NCBI RefSeq assembly: GCF_000403645.1
Contig: NC_021313.1
Span: 3,057,014-3,121,013, forward strand
Reading direction: 5' to 3'
Origin: Salinarchaeum sp. Harcht-Bsk1
Lineage (GTDB): Archaea > Halobacteriota > Halobacteria > Halobacteriales > Salinarchaeaceae
Length of the DNA stretch: 64,000 bases
Below are positions 1 to 8,892 of this stretch, piece by piece. The notes below the pieces were generated by a model that worked only from the letters and a program-made list of their open reading frames with translations, did no database searches and had not been told where the DNA came from. How positions within the stretch are numbered: the stretch's first letter is position 1; the number at the start of each line of letters is the position of its first letter. The position numbers and the translations under genes are program-made.

Positions 1-417
1 GCGCTCGTCCCTCGCTGGACGGCCGAGGTGACGCTCGCAGAGTTCGTCGGCGACTGGCGGGTCCACGCCGAACAGTACTCGATCACGAAGGTCGTCGGCG
101 TCGAGGATCGGCCGGTCGCCTGTAACCGGTGGCGCTGCCGATCCCCGGCCAGCCCACGCGACCACGTCGGCGTCGTCCGGAAGCGAGACCGATTGCCACC
201 GCCGAGCGATCCGACGAAGACGACGGCCCGAGAACCGCCTGGGCGGAAGGACGGCGATGCGTTTCACATCGGCTCCATTGCTCGCGGTTACGACTGCTCC
301 GTCGATCCGGGTGTCCCACCCGCAGGCTGCCCACAGGTCCGCCAGAAAGTCAGCGAACGCCGCTCGGTCGAGCGTCTGCAATCGCCGAACGAACGTCTGC
401 GGCGGAATCGCCGCCAT
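1..417 (-). CDS. N-terminal part of an unidentified haloarchaeal protein (runs off the window)
   Basis: An open frame runs leftward from an ATG at 415-417 to the window edge without a stop, giving the first 139 residues of a longer protein. It has halophile-like composition (DDADVVAW, LDADDLRD) and high GC at third codon positions. The start reads MAAIPPQTFVRRLQTLDR, followed by FADFLADLWAACGWDTRID. That stretch resembles the opening helix and strand of Mrr-like or other PD-(D/E)XK nuclease domains, but the catalytic part would lie outside the window. It is divergent from the aminotransferase at 541. The coding call is fairly safe; the nuclease idea is only a resemblance. Confidence 0.6.
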   Translation of the reverse strand, partial: MAAIPPQTFVRRLQTLDRAAFADFLADLWAACGWDTRIDGAVVTASNGADVKRIAVLPPRRFSGRRLRRIARRWQSVSLPDDADVVAWAGRGSAAPPVTGDRPILDADDLRDRVLFGVDPPVADELCERHLGRPARDER

Positions 418-540
418 GACCAATTTAGCGCTCCTGGAACGTTACGTCTGACGCCGTCGATCGGACCGTCCGTCGGGCCCGAGCGAACGACCGCCGGAGC
501 CTCCGCAAGAGGTATGGCCGGCCCGGACGCTCGTTGGCAC

Positions 541-1662
541 ATGACGGCATTCTCCGAACGCGTGGAGTCGGTGTCGATCAGCGGGATCCGGAAGGTGTTC
601 GAGGCCGCTGGCGAGGACGCGATCAACCTCGGACTCGGCCAGCCCGACTTCCCGACGCCGGCCCACGCTCGCGACGCCGCGTGCGAGGCGATCCAGGACG
701 GCCTCGCCGACGGCTACACGTCGAACAAGGGTACCGAATCGCTCCGTGAGGCGATCGCCCACCGGTACGACGTGGACTGGGACATCGACGTCGATCCCGC
801 GGACGTCATCGCGACCGCTGGCGGTTCCGAGGCGCTGCACATCGCGCTCGAAGCCCACGTCGATCCGGGCGAGGAAGTGCTGTTCCCCGACCCCGGGTTC
901 GTCTCCTACGACGCACTGACGAAGATCGCCGGCGGCGACCCGGTGCCGCTTCCGCTCCGGGAGGACCTGACGCTCGATCCCGCGACTGTCGAGGAGGCTA
1001 TCACGGACGACACCGCGGTCTTCGTCGTCAACAGCCCAGCCAACCCGACCGGCGCCGTCCAGTCCGAGGCCGACATGCGCGAGTTCGCCCGGATCGCGGA
1101 CGAGCACGACGTGCTCTGTCTCTCCGACGAAGTCTACGAGCACATCGTCTTCGACGGCGAGCACCACTCACCGATCCAGTACGCCGAGAGCGACAACGTC
1201 GTCGTGGTCTCCGCCTGCTCGAAGACCTACTCGATGACTGGCTGGCGACTCGGCTGGGTCACCGGGAGCGAACGACGGATCGAGCGGATGCTTCGCGTCC
1301 ACCAGTACGGCCAGGCCTGCGCGAGCGCACCGTCGCAGTACGCCGCCGAGGCGGCGCTGACCGGCCCACGCGAACCCGTCGAGGAGATGGTCACTGCCTT
1401 CGAGGAGCGCCGTGACCTGGTGCTCGACGAACTCACCGACATGGGCCTCGAGGTGCCGACGCCACAGGGCGCCTTCTACGCGATGCCGAGCGTCCCTGAG
1501 GGGTGGGTCGACGAGGTGATCGATCGCGGCGTGGTCGTCGTGCCTGGAGACGCGTTCGGCGAACGGGGTGCCGGATACGCCCGGATCAGTTACGCGACTG
1601 GACTGGAGGAACTAGAGGACGCACTCGCGATCATGCGCGACGCGACGCGGGCGATCCAGTAG
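541..1662 (+). CDS. PLP-dependent class I/II aminotransferase (AspC/aromatic type)
   Basis: A 373-residue fold-type I aminotransferase of normal family length. Residues 25-35 carry the conserved LGLGQPDFPTP. The substrate-binding NPTG motif follows NSPAN in the middle. The PLP Schiff-base lysine is Lys228 in SACSKTYSMTGWRLGW. The C-terminal Arg that holds the substrate carboxylate is in YARISYATG. It probably transfers amino groups between an aspartate-like or aromatic amino acid and 2-oxoglutarate in the cytoplasm; the exact substrate cannot be read from sequence. The ATG at 541 was chosen because the in-frame region upstream (28-540) is arginine/proline-rich non-coding translation. Its last codons and stop are part of a tandem triplication. 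Confidence 0.93.
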   Translation: MTAFSERVESVSISGIRKVFEAAGEDAINLGLGQPDFPTPAHARDAACEAIQDGLADGYTSNKGTESLREAIAHRYDVDWDIDVDPADVIATAGGSEALHIALEAHVDPGEEVLFPDPGFVSYDALTKIAGGDPVPLPLREDLTLDPATVEEAITDDTAVFVVNSPANPTGAVQSEADMREFARIADEHDVLCLSDEVYEHIVFDGEHHSPIQYAESDNVVVVSACSKTYSMTGWRLGWVTGSERRIERMLRVHQYGQACASAPSQYAAEAALTGPREPVEEMVTAFEERRDLVLDELTDMGLEVPTPQGAFYAMPSVPEGWVDEVIDRGVVVVPGDAFGERGAGYARISYATGLEELEDALAIMRDATRAIQ

Positions 1663-1714
1663 CGCTACGCGATCGATCCAGTAGCACTACGCGAGCGATC
1701 CAGTTGCGCGACGC
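1649..1714 (+). repeat. Three tandem 22-bp units spanning the aminotransferase stop codon
   Basis: Three 22-bp units lie head to tail at 1649-1670, 1671-1692 and 1693-1714. They share the core CGATCCAGTAGCRCTACGC, with a few changes in the third unit. The first contains the real TAG stop (1660-1662). The second repeats the same Gln-stop codons downstream, so it could act as a back-up stop. No function is known; compare the similar repeats at 8834 and 29602. Confidence 0.85.
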
Positions 1715-1848
1715 GAGGCTCCGCCGGCCGTCGATTCGTCCCGGTTTCCGCTGCAAGCGAGTTCGGTTCCTGCAGTCGACCACGTTCTCTCGAATGGTCG
1801 CCAGCAATCGCACGTGCTATTTTGTAGCATGCGACCGTCTGTCTCAGC

Positions 1849-2715
1849 ATGGAAGGTCCCCGCGGCAGCATCGCACGTCACGGTAGCGGGCCGTTTGCGG
1901 CCCTCCGTGCGTTCGGGTCGCAGGTCCATCCAGTGTTCATGCTCCCGCCGATCGCAGCGTCCTGGTTCGGCGCCGTACTCGGCGGGCTCGAATCGGTCGC
2001 ACTCGGGGCGGTCCACTCGTTAGCGATCTTCGCCGCGGTCTACACCGCCCACGTCAAGGACGGCTACGTCGACTTCCACGTGCGCGACGAGGACGACGAC
2101 CACCCGCTGACGGTCAGTGGCTGCCGGATCGCACTCGCCGGTGCGACGGCGGTGTTCTTCTCGTTGCTCGGCGTCCTCTGGATCGGCGTGAATCTCGTCG
2201 CTGCCCTCCTCACGCTTCCTGGCTGGCTGATCGGTTACCACCACGCCCCTCAGCTCGATACAAATCCGCTCACGGCGACGACGGGCTACCCTGCGGGGAT
2301 CGCGCTAGCGATTCTCGGGGGCAGCTACGTCCAGGCAGTGTCCATCGGAGCGGTGACGGCCGCCTTCGCACTCGTCTTCCTGCTCGTGCTCTCCGGCGTG
2401 AAGGTCATCGACGACGCCCAGGACGTGGCGTACGACCGCTCCATCGACAAGCGCACCGTCGCCGTCACGGTGGGACCGCCTGCGGCTCGCCGGCTCGCCT
2501 ACGGGCTGATGGCCGTCGGTCTCCTCGTCGTCGTCGCGCTCGTCGCAGTCGCAGTGTTTCCGCCGACGAGCGTGCTCGCAGTCGCCGCGTTTGGTGCCGT
2601 TGTCGTCGCGACCCGGCGGGCCGACGCCGAACTCGCGACCATGCTCCTCGTCCGGGGTGCCTACGTCTTCCTCGCCGTGCTTGTGGCGGCGGTGTGGTTC
2701 GAGCCGCTCGCGTGA
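1849..2715 (+). CDS. UbiA-family integral membrane prenyltransferase
   Basis: A 288-residue, highly hydrophobic protein with about eight membrane helices, typical of UbiA prenyltransferases. The first Asp-rich motif is KDGYVDFHVRDED (about residues 70-82). The second is KVIDDAQDVAYD (185-196), with Asp188, Asp189, Asp192 and Asp196 placed to bind Mg-diphosphate. Known members attach isoprenoid chains to quinone rings, glycerol phosphate (archaeal lipids) or haem; which applies here is not decided. An AT-rich CTATTTTG box about 28 nt before the ATG fits a leaderless transcript. Confidence 0.85.
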   Translation: MEGPRGSIARHGSGPFAALRAFGSQVHPVFMLPPIAASWFGAVLGGLESVALGAVHSLAIFAAVYTAHVKDGYVDFHVRDEDDDHPLTVSGCRIALAGATAVFFSLLGVLWIGVNLVAALLTLPGWLIGYHHAPQLDTNPLTATTGYPAGIALAILGGSYVQAVSIGAVTAAFALVFLLVLSGVKVIDDAQDVAYDRSIDKRTVAVTVGPPAARRLAYGLMAVGLLVVVALVAVAVFPPTSVLAVAAFGAVVVATRRADAELATMLLVRGAYVFLAVLVAAVWFEPLA

Positions 2716-2879
2716 CTCGTAGGGCATCCCCGAGCGAGGCCAGCGCAACTGGCGATCGGCCTTAACCCGGCAATCGTTTGACGAACGATAACAGTTAACA
2801 TGGATGGGCGCATAGCAGTGCTTGAATCGCACGACAATTGCAAGACGACGGGGTCACGACGACCCTGCACTCCAAACTC

Positions 2880-3059
2880 ATGCCAGCAGACGAGACGGAC
2901 GAGATGATGGCGAACGGCTCGGTCGACCACGAGGCCACGGACGGCGACCGCTACTCGGCGGTGGCCGTCGATCACGAGGAGACAATCATCTACGACCGAG
3001 AGATCGAGGACGCCTGGATCCAGTCGGACGCCGTGGGTCCGCTCGCCGAGTGGGTCTGA
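2880..3059 (+). CDS. Small acidic DUF7331-like haloarchaeal protein
   Basis: A 59-residue acidic protein. The C-terminal half, TIIYDREIEDAWIQSDAVG, matches the pattern of the small haloarchaeal DUF7331 family (…VVLYDAENPLAWVQSD…) as I remember it. The family has no known function. The ATG at 2880 (MPADETDE) is preferred over a TTG 42 nt upstream because the homologous part starts later and acidic codon use begins here. It ends 57 nt before the convergent tryptophanase gene. Confidence 0.6.
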   Translation: MPADETDEMMANGSVDHEATDGDRYSAVAVDHEETIIYDREIEDAWIQSDAVGPLAEWV

Positions 3060-3116
3060 TCGCCGCTCGAATCGGCCGCACCTTTCACCGTTGCTTCAGT
3101 TGTCGTCGACCACCAG

Positions 3117-4499
3117 TCACTCCGCCGCCGGTGCCACCAGTTCGCCGTCGACGGGCGCGAGTCGCGCCGAGAAGTGCCGGAGCGACGCTCGACCCGGTTC
3201 GTCGACGATTTCCAGGCCGCCCAGCGACGCCGCTCGATCGACGACCTGGCCGAACGTGTCGGCGACCAGTTCGAGGTGTTCGCGGTGGTAGGTCCGTCGC
3301 GGGAGCGCGAGTCTGACGAGTTCCGGCCGATCGGTGTCGGGGAACGCGAAGCTCCCTAGCTCGACCGTCCGTACCGCCCCTTCGAGATACCCCGCACAGA
3401 CGAGCGTCTGTCCGGGGAACTGGTGAGCGGGAACGTCGGGCAGTGCGCTCGCCGCATCGAGGTAGACGGCGTGGCCCCCGACGGGCCGATAGATCGGTAC
3501 GCCGGCGGCCTCTAGCAGGTCGGCGAGCTCCCGCACTTGTCCGATCCGATCCTCTAGGTACGGTAGCTCGACGGCCTCTCGGAGCCCCACGGCCATCGCC
3601 GCCATGTCCCGGCCGGCCATCCCGCCGTACGTCGGGAATCCCTCGTAGAGGATCGCGCGCTGTTTCAGTTCGTCGAACAGCGCGTCCGCGGCCTCGGTCC
3701 CGTCGTCGGCTACGGCCACGAAACCGCCGACGTTCGCGAGGCCGTCCTTCTTCCCGCTCATCACGAGCGCGTCGGCGTAGCCGAGCAGTTCCCTGGCGAT
3801 CTCCTGGATCGACGCGTCGCCCCAGCCCGGTTCGCGCTCTTTCACGAAGAACGAGTTCTCCGCGAACCGGCAGGCGTCGATCACGAGTCGAGCGTCGATC
3901 TCGTCGGCGAGCGTCCGGGCGCGCCGGACGTTCTCGATCGAGACCGGCTGGCCCGCCGCCGCGTTGTTCGTCACCGTCACCACGATCGCTGGAACCTGGT
4001 CCTCGCCGTGCTCTGCCGCGACGGCCCGCGCCGCGTCCACGTCGAGATTTCCGAGGAAGTCACCCTCGGCGTCGGGATCCCTCGCCCCCTCGACGGGACA
4101 GTCGACCGGATCGCCGCCCGCCGCTTCGACGTGTGCCCGCGTCGTGTCGAAGTGGGTGTTGTTCGGCACGACGTCCCCGTCGTCGACGATCGCCCCGTAG
4201 AGGACGTGCTCGGCGCCACGGCCCTGGTGGGCGGGGACGATCCGATCGAAGCCCATGACCGCCGAGACTGCGGATTCGAGATCGGCGAAACTGCTGCTGC
4301 CCGCGTACGCCTCGTCGCCCTGCAACAGGGCGCCCCACTGTTCGGAACTCATCGTGCCAGTTCCGGAATCCGTCAGGAGGTCGACAGCGACGGCGTCTGC
4401 CGGCACGGCAAAGAGATTGTACCCCGCCTCGGCGAGGATGCGCTCGCGCTCGCCTTGATCCGGTACCGATCTGCGATCCACCATCCGGGATTCGTACAT
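3117..4499 (-). CDS. tnaA: Tryptophanase / tyrosine phenol-lyase family enzyme
   Basis: A 460-residue beta-eliminating lyase that would split L-tryptophan into indole, pyruvate and ammonia (or tyrosine into phenol). Signature parts in order are LLTDSGTGTMS near residue 60, VPAHQGRGAEH, NNTHFDTTRAHVE, VTNNAAAGQPVS, LVIDACRFAENSFF and the PLP lysine in SGKKDGLANVGG. The length matches bacterial TnaA (about 470). Sequence alone does not separate tryptophanase from tyrosine phenol-lyase with certainty; the overall motif set favours tryptophanase. Start chosen at MYESRM: a CATATAGGTTT box lies about 25 nt upstream and the longer frame is not protein-like. TnaA is sporadic in haloarchaea. Confidence 0.9.
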   Translation of the reverse strand: MYESRMVDRRSVPDQGERERILAEAGYNLFAVPADAVAVDLLTDSGTGTMSSEQWGALLQGDEAYAGSSSFADLESAVSAVMGFDRIVPAHQGRGAEHVLYGAIVDDGDVVPNNTHFDTTRAHVEAAGGDPVDCPVEGARDPDAEGDFLGNLDVDAARAVAAEHGEDQVPAIVVTVTNNAAAGQPVSIENVRRARTLADEIDARLVIDACRFAENSFFVKEREPGWGDASIQEIARELLGYADALVMSGKKDGLANVGGFVAVADDGTEAADALFDELKQRAILYEGFPTYGGMAGRDMAAMAVGLREAVELPYLEDRIGQVRELADLLEAAGVPIYRPVGGHAVYLDAASALPDVPAHQFPGQTLVCAGYLEGAVRTVELGSFAFPDTDRPELVRLALPRRTYHREHLELVADTFGQVVDRAASLGGLEIVDEPGRASLRHFSARLAPVDGELVAPAAE

Positions 4500-4520
4500 G
4501 GTCAGGACTTGCTCCGCCGC

Positions 4521-4531
4521 AAACCTATATG
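4521..4531 (-). promoter_or_regulatory. TATA-like box of the tryptophanase gene
   Basis: CATATAGGTTT read on the minus strand, centred about 27 nt upstream of the ATG at 4499. This spacing is typical of leaderless haloarchaeal transcripts. Confidence 0.55.
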
Positions 4532-4717
4532 TGATCCGAGGAATCCTGTGCCCTGACGGTGAACCTCGTTCCTCCGGTGCCGGAGGTGTGCACCTCGGTA
4601 CCGAATCGCGGTCGTTCGAGCTAGCCGGGCCGACGCACTTCCCCGTAGCTTCGGCGATCGATCGCGCTCGACCGACGGCGAGGGGATCCGTGAGATCCGA
4701 GCACCCGATCCACACGC

Positions 4718-4725
4718 GTTATACC
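4718..4725 (+). promoter_or_regulatory. TATA-like box of the radical SAM gene
   Basis: GTTATACC lies 23-30 nt before the ATG at 4748, consistent with leaderless transcription. Confidence 0.45.
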
Positions 4726-4747
4726 GTTCGGCCGGCAATGACTGTCC

Positions 4748-6526
4748 ATGACCGCGGACCCCGCCGCTATCGACGTTACCATCGTGGACGGGTACGTCGA
4801 CGAACCGGCACACTTCGGGGTTCCCCCGTACATCTCGACCTACCCTCGCTACGCCGCTGGCGCAATGGTCGACGCTGGCGTGCCGGAGGAGCGGATCACC
4901 TACCACACGATCGACGAACTCCGCGACGAGCGGAACCGCTGGGCCGACGTCGCGAACGCCGACCTCATGCTCTACATCGGCGGCATGACCGTCCCCGGAA
5001 AGTATGTCGGTGGCACGCCGGCCGAACCCGACGAAGTCCGGGAACTCGCGTGGACGGCAGAGGGTGTCAGCGTGATGGGCGGCCCCGCGAAGTTCGGCGT
5101 CGGCGAGGAGAACGCGGGCGGTATCGAGACGGAGCGCGACGACCTCGACTTCGACTTCCTCGCGATGGGCGACGTCGAGGCTGCGGCACACGATATCGTC
5201 GAGAGCGGCCTCGAGGGATTCAACGGCCGGTATCGCGACGTCGAGGAGGTCACGCGCTGGGCCCAGAAGGGTGCGTTCGTCGTCGAGGAGCACCCGAACC
5301 ATCCAGAGTACCTCATCTGCGAGATGGAGACCGGCCGCGGCTGTCCGTATCGCTGTTCGTTCTGCACGGAGCCGCTGTACGGCGACGCGACCTTCCGCCC
5401 GCCGGAGACCGTCGTCGGCGAGGTGGAGGCCCTCGCCGATCACGGCGTCCGGAACTTCCGGCTCGGTCGACAGGCCGACATCCTCGCCTACGGTGGGGAC
5501 GGCGAGAAGCCTGATCCCGACTCGCTCCGGGAACTCTACGGCGGCATCCGGGAGGCCGTCCCCGATCTCGAGACGCTCCACCTCGACAACGTCAATCCGA
5601 TCACGATCGTGAAGTGGCCCGAGCTCTCTCGGGAGGGCCTCGGCGTCATCGCCCGCCACAACACGCCCGGCGATACCGCCGCGTTCGGGCTGGAATCCGC
5701 CGATCCGGTCGTCCAGGAGGCGAACAACCTGAACGTCACTGCCGACGAGGCGTTCGAGGCGGTGAAGATCGTCAACGAGGTCGCTGGCTGGCGGCCCGAG
5801 GACGACCAGCCGCCGTTCGATTCCGGCGCACCCGGCGAGCCGCCCGGGGATCGAGACGCCGACGTCGAAGCGCCCACGTTCGGCGACGGCGCACCCCGGC
5901 GGCTCCCGAAGCTCCTGCCGGGCATCAACCTCCTCCACGGGCTCAAGGCCGAGCGCGAGGAAACCTTCGAGCACAACGAGCAGTTCCTCCAGCGCGTCTA
6001 CGACGAGGGCCTGATGCTCCGTCGCGTGAACATCCGTCAGGTCATGGCGTTCCCCGGCACCGACATGGACGAGACCGGGGCCCAGATCGCCAACGACCAC
6101 AAGAAGCTGTTCAAGCAGTACAAGTCGCGCGTCCGGGAGCAGATCGACAATCCGATGCTCCAGCGACTCGCCCCGCCCGGCACCGTCCTCCCCGACGTCA
6201 CCTTGGAGTACCACCAGGACGGGACCACGTTCGGCCGCCAACTCGGCACCTACCCGCTGCTGGTCGGCGTCCCGGGCGAGCGCGACCTCGGCCAGACCAT
6301 TGACGTCGCGATCGTGGACCACGGCTATCGGTCGGTCACCGGCGTTCCCTTCCCACTCGACCTCAACGCGGCCTCGATGACGGAACTCGCTGCGCTTCCC
6401 GGGATCGGAAAGCAGCGGGCTGGTGACATCGTGGTGAATCGACCTTACGACTCCGTTGCCGACCTCGGCGTCGACGCCGACCTCTCTGCGTTCGTAACGA
6501 CGGGCAATCCAGCCGGTGCAGACTGA
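4748..6526 (+). CDS. Radical SAM protein with C-terminal helix-hairpin-helix domain
   Basis: A 592-residue protein. The N-terminal 190 residues resemble a B12-binding-like Rossmann half (IDVTIVDGYVDEP, LMLYIGGMTVPGKY). The [4Fe-4S]-binding CxxxCxxC is Cys199-Cys203-Cys206 in GCPYRCSFC, followed by a radical SAM barrel (FRLGRQADILAY, LHLDNVNPITIV). About residues 545-590 form a helix-hairpin-helix (LNAASMTELAALPGIGKQ) that usually contacts nucleic acid. This layout recalls archaeal radical SAM proteins fused to HhH, similar to the Elp3/YgiQ group, with no assigned reaction. It is followed after 16 nt by a DUF357 gene, suggesting co-transcription. Confidence 0.88.
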   Translation: MTADPAAIDVTIVDGYVDEPAHFGVPPYISTYPRYAAGAMVDAGVPEERITYHTIDELRDERNRWADVANADLMLYIGGMTVPGKYVGGTPAEPDEVRELAWTAEGVSVMGGPAKFGVGEENAGGIETERDDLDFDFLAMGDVEAAAHDIVESGLEGFNGRYRDVEEVTRWAQKGAFVVEEHPNHPEYLICEMETGRGCPYRCSFCTEPLYGDATFRPPETVVGEVEALADHGVRNFRLGRQADILAYGGDGEKPDPDSLRELYGGIREAVPDLETLHLDNVNPITIVKWPELSREGLGVIARHNTPGDTAAFGLESADPVVQEANNLNVTADEAFEAVKIVNEVAGWRPEDDQPPFDSGAPGEPPGDRDADVEAPTFGDGAPRRLPKLLPGINLLHGLKAEREETFEHNEQFLQRVYDEGLMLRRVNIRQVMAFPGTDMDETGAQIANDHKKLFKQYKSRVREQIDNPMLQRLAPPGTVLPDVTLEYHQDGTTFGRQLGTYPLLVGVPGERDLGQTIDVAIVDHGYRSVTGVPFPLDLNAASMTELAALPGIGKQRAGDIVVNRPYDSVADLGVDADLSAFVTTGNPAGAD

Positions 6527-6542
6527 TTTCCATTCGCACGCC

Positions 6543-6857
6543 ATGACCGGCAACTCCGACGACACAGACGATCTCGAAGCCGGCTTCCGCGAGAAGACCG
6601 GCCAGTACGAGGCGCTGCTCGCCGAAGCACTCGCGGTCGCGACTGTCGCCGAGGACCTCCCCGAGAGCCAGCGAGACGCTGCCGAGCAGTGTCTCGAGAT
6701 GGCCGAGGCGTACCTGCGAGACGGTCGGCACTTCCGTGAGACCGACGACCTCCCCGACGCGCTCGCGGCCTTCTCCTACGGCCACGGCTGGCTCGACGCC
6801 GGCGCGCGAGTCGGCGTCCTCGACGTCCCCAGCGAGGGACACCTGTTCACACAGTAG
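6543..6857 (+). CDS. DUF357 family protein
   Basis: A 104-residue, mostly helical acidic protein. The pattern EKTGQYEALLAEAL … AEQCLEMAEAYLRDGRHF … LPDALAAFSYGHGWLDAG matches the archaeal DUF357 family, thought to be a helical bundle of unknown function. It starts 16 nt after the radical SAM gene and is probably translated from the same message. An in-frame TTG 27 nt earlier would overlap the upstream gene and is less likely. Confidence 0.8.
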   Translation: MTGNSDDTDDLEAGFREKTGQYEALLAEALAVATVAEDLPESQRDAAEQCLEMAEAYLRDGRHFRETDDLPDALAAFSYGHGWLDAGARVGVLDVPSEGHLFTQ

Positions 6858-6901
6858 GCGTTCGATCTTTCACGCCCCGGCAGGCTGGATCGGCGCTCCA
6901 C

Positions 6902-8173
6902 TCAAGAGAGATCCGCTAGCACGCGCTGGGCTGCGTCCCGCCCGCTCTGCAGCGCGCCGTCGATCGAGGACCACTGCGTGTACTCGCCGGCGAGGTAGCA
7001 TCGACCCTCGGGCGCAGCGACGCCGGGCAGGTCGTCGTGACAGCCCGGCGGCTGGGCGAACTGCGCGAAGTCGATTCGATCCGTTTCGAGTAGCTGGAGG
7101 TCGCCGAACTGCCGCTCGGGGTACCACGACTGCAGCGTACGCCGCGTCTTGTCGTCGAGCTTCGCGTTCGTGGCGTCCGGATCACCGAGGAACGTCGCGG
7201 AGATGAGCGCGCGGTCGTTCTCGCCTGCGTACTCCGGCGCGACGTTGGAAAGCGTGACGAGGGTGTTCGGCTGCTCGCTCTCGGCGTTGAGGTGGAGGCG
7301 CTTGCCCGGCGGGGCCGAGTGCTCTGGCACGGTGTAGTACTGCGTCGCGACCGCGTGACCATCCGTCGGAATCGCGTCGACGCCGGTCAGGTCTCGTGCT
7401 GTGGGCGCGTCGGTCGCGACGATCGCCGCGTGGCCGTCCACGGTCTCGTTGCCGAGGTCGAAGTCGCCCCCAGTGCCGTCGGCCGTCACCGCTTCGACCG
7501 CCGACCCCGTTTCGATCCTCGCACCTGCATCGCGAGCGTTCGCGGCCAGTTGTTCGGTCATCGCGCCCATCCCTGCCGCTGGGACGACGGTCTTGCCCGC
7601 CGCCAGCACCTTCATCACGTACTCGAAGACCCGCTTGCTCGTTTCGAGCGAGCGATCGAGGGTGATCCCACCGAGGAAGGGTGCCGCGAACGCTTCCACG
7701 AACCCCTCGGAGAAGCCGCGGCGCTCGAGTTCCTCGCGGATCGTTCGGTCGGCACCGGAGAAGATTGCGCCACGGGATTCGCCCCGGAGTTCTCGCCGGA
7801 GTTTCCAGAGGCGATAGCCGTCGCGTGTCGTGATTTCTCGGTTGAGCAGGGTTTGCGATATCGACCCCGGATCCCGTAGCGGATCGCCGACCACGGAGCG
7901 GCCGTTCGGCCGGCAGATGACGGCACCGGGTTTGAACGTCCGAAGTTCGAGCACGTCGAGGTCGAGTTCCCGCTGGACCGTCGGGTAGCCGGTGAAGAGG
8001 ACCTGGAACCCGCGATCGAGGGTGTAGCCCTCGACCGCCCTGCTCGCGACCCGGCCGCCGACGGTCTCGTCGGCTTCGAACACTGTCACGTCGACGCCAG
8101 CGTCGGCGAGGTGCCGAGCGGCGACGAGTCCGGCCGGGCCGGCCCCCGCGATCACGACCCGCTCGTCAGTCAT
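6902..8173 (-). CDS. FAD-dependent oxidoreductase (amine oxidase / phytoene desaturase-like)
   Basis: A 423-residue flavoprotein. The dinucleotide-binding motif is GAGPAGLVAARHLADAG at residues 9-25 and the acidic ribose-binding residue is in VFEADE. GGRVASRAVEGYTLDRGFQ is the usual second FAD-contact region of phytoene-desaturase-like enzymes. The C-terminal LAGEYTQWSSIDGALQSG is the conserved FAD-binding end of the amine oxidase superfamily. The substrate is not known; homologues act on carotenoids, amines or protoporphyrinogen. A TTTTAGG box lies about 25 nt upstream of the ATG. Confidence 0.88.
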   Translation of the reverse strand: MTDERVVIAGAGPAGLVAARHLADAGVDVTVFEADETVGGRVASRAVEGYTLDRGFQVLFTGYPTVQRELDLDVLELRTFKPGAVICRPNGRSVVGDPLRDPGSISQTLLNREITTRDGYRLWKLRRELRGESRGAIFSGADRTIREELERRGFSEGFVEAFAAPFLGGITLDRSLETSKRVFEYVMKVLAAGKTVVPAAGMGAMTEQLAANARDAGARIETGSAVEAVTADGTGGDFDLGNETVDGHAAIVATDAPTARDLTGVDAIPTDGHAVATQYYTVPEHSAPPGKRLHLNAESEQPNTLVTLSNVAPEYAGENDRALISATFLGDPDATNAKLDDKTRRTLQSWYPERQFGDLQLLETDRIDFAQFAQPPGCHDDLPGVAAPEGRCYLAGEYTQWSSIDGALQSGRDAAQRVLADLS

Positions 8174-8252
8174 AGCGCGTGATTCGGCGTGCCGGACCTA
8201 AAAGACGGTGTTCGCGGTGCGACCGGTGAGTAGTCGGTTCGTAGGTGGCGCG

Positions 8253-8768
8253 TTATCGGTATACGGTGACGGACTCGAGCGTCGCCTCCTCCTGGGGCTC
8301 GTCGCTGCGGTCCGTGGGCAGGTTGCCGATCTCCTCGACGACGTCCATGCCGTCGATGACCTCGCCGAAGACGGCGTGCTTGCCGTCGAGGTGGGGCTGG
8401 GCTGCCAGCGTGATGAAGAACTGCGAGCCGTTCGTGTTCGGGCCGCTGTTGGCCATCGAGAGCACGCCCGGCCCGTCGTGGCTCAGGTCGTCGTGGAACT
8501 CGTCGTCGAAGGTGTAGCCGGGGCCGCCGCGACCGGTCCCGGTGCGGTCGCCGGTCTGGATCATGAAGTCGGCGATCACGCGGTGGAAGGGGACGTCCTC
8601 GTAGTAGGGCTCGCCGTCGATCGTCTCGCCAGTTTCCGGGTCCTCCCACTCCTTCTGGCCAGTCGCGAGGCCGACGAAGTTCTCGACCGTGTTCGGCACC
8701 TTGTCCTCGTAGAGTTCGACCTCGATGTCGCCGCGGTTCGTGTGCAGGATTGCAGTCGTATCTCCCAT
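8253..8768 (-). CDS. Cyclophilin-type peptidyl-prolyl cis-trans isomerase
   Basis: A 171-residue single-domain cyclophilin that catalyses proline isomerisation during folding. Diagnostic parts are NFVGLATGQKEW, the catalytic-arginine segment VPFHRVIADFMIQTGD, the GPNTNGSQFFIT block and the active-site loop LDGKHAVFGEVIDGMDVV. There is no signal peptide, so it is cytoplasmic. Family length is normal. Confidence 0.95.
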   Translation of the reverse strand: MGDTTAILHTNRGDIEVELYEDKVPNTVENFVGLATGQKEWEDPETGETIDGEPYYEDVPFHRVIADFMIQTGDRTGTGRGGPGYTFDDEFHDDLSHDGPGVLSMANSGPNTNGSQFFITLAAQPHLDGKHAVFGEVIDGMDVVEEIGNLPTDRSDEPQEEATLESVTVYR

Positions 8769-8833
8769 GCACGGGGCGACGCGTGCCCTGCCGAAAAGCG
8801 TGCGGGTCTCGTTCTCGCGAGGGGTGGAGGGCT

Positions 8834-8892
8834 AGAGCCGATTCGATGTTAGAGCCGATTCGATGTTAGAGCCGATTCGATGTTAGAGCCGG
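8834..8892 (-). repeat. Tandem 17-bp repeat at the 3' end of the corrinoid-binding protein gene
   Basis: Three perfect 17-bp units (8834-8850, 8851-8867, 8868-8884; plus-strand AGAGCCGATTCGATGTT) are followed by a partial fourth unit inside the coding end. On the gene's strand each unit contains the same CGGCTCTAA, so the final Arg-Leu-stop codons of the gene at 8883 are reiterated downstream. There are no spacers, so it is not a CRISPR array. Confidence 0.9.

Noticed and set aside
28-540. In-frame 5' extension of the aminotransferase
   Set aside because: It is Arg/Pro/Ser-rich, unlike halophile proteins, overlaps the real minus-strand gene at 1-417, and the enzyme has normal length from 541.
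4502-6565. 687-codon open frame on the minus strand across the radical SAM gene
   Set aside because: It is an antisense shadow: the plus strand has the CxxxCxxC motif and HhH domain, while the minus translation has no recognisable domain. High GC keeps such frames open.
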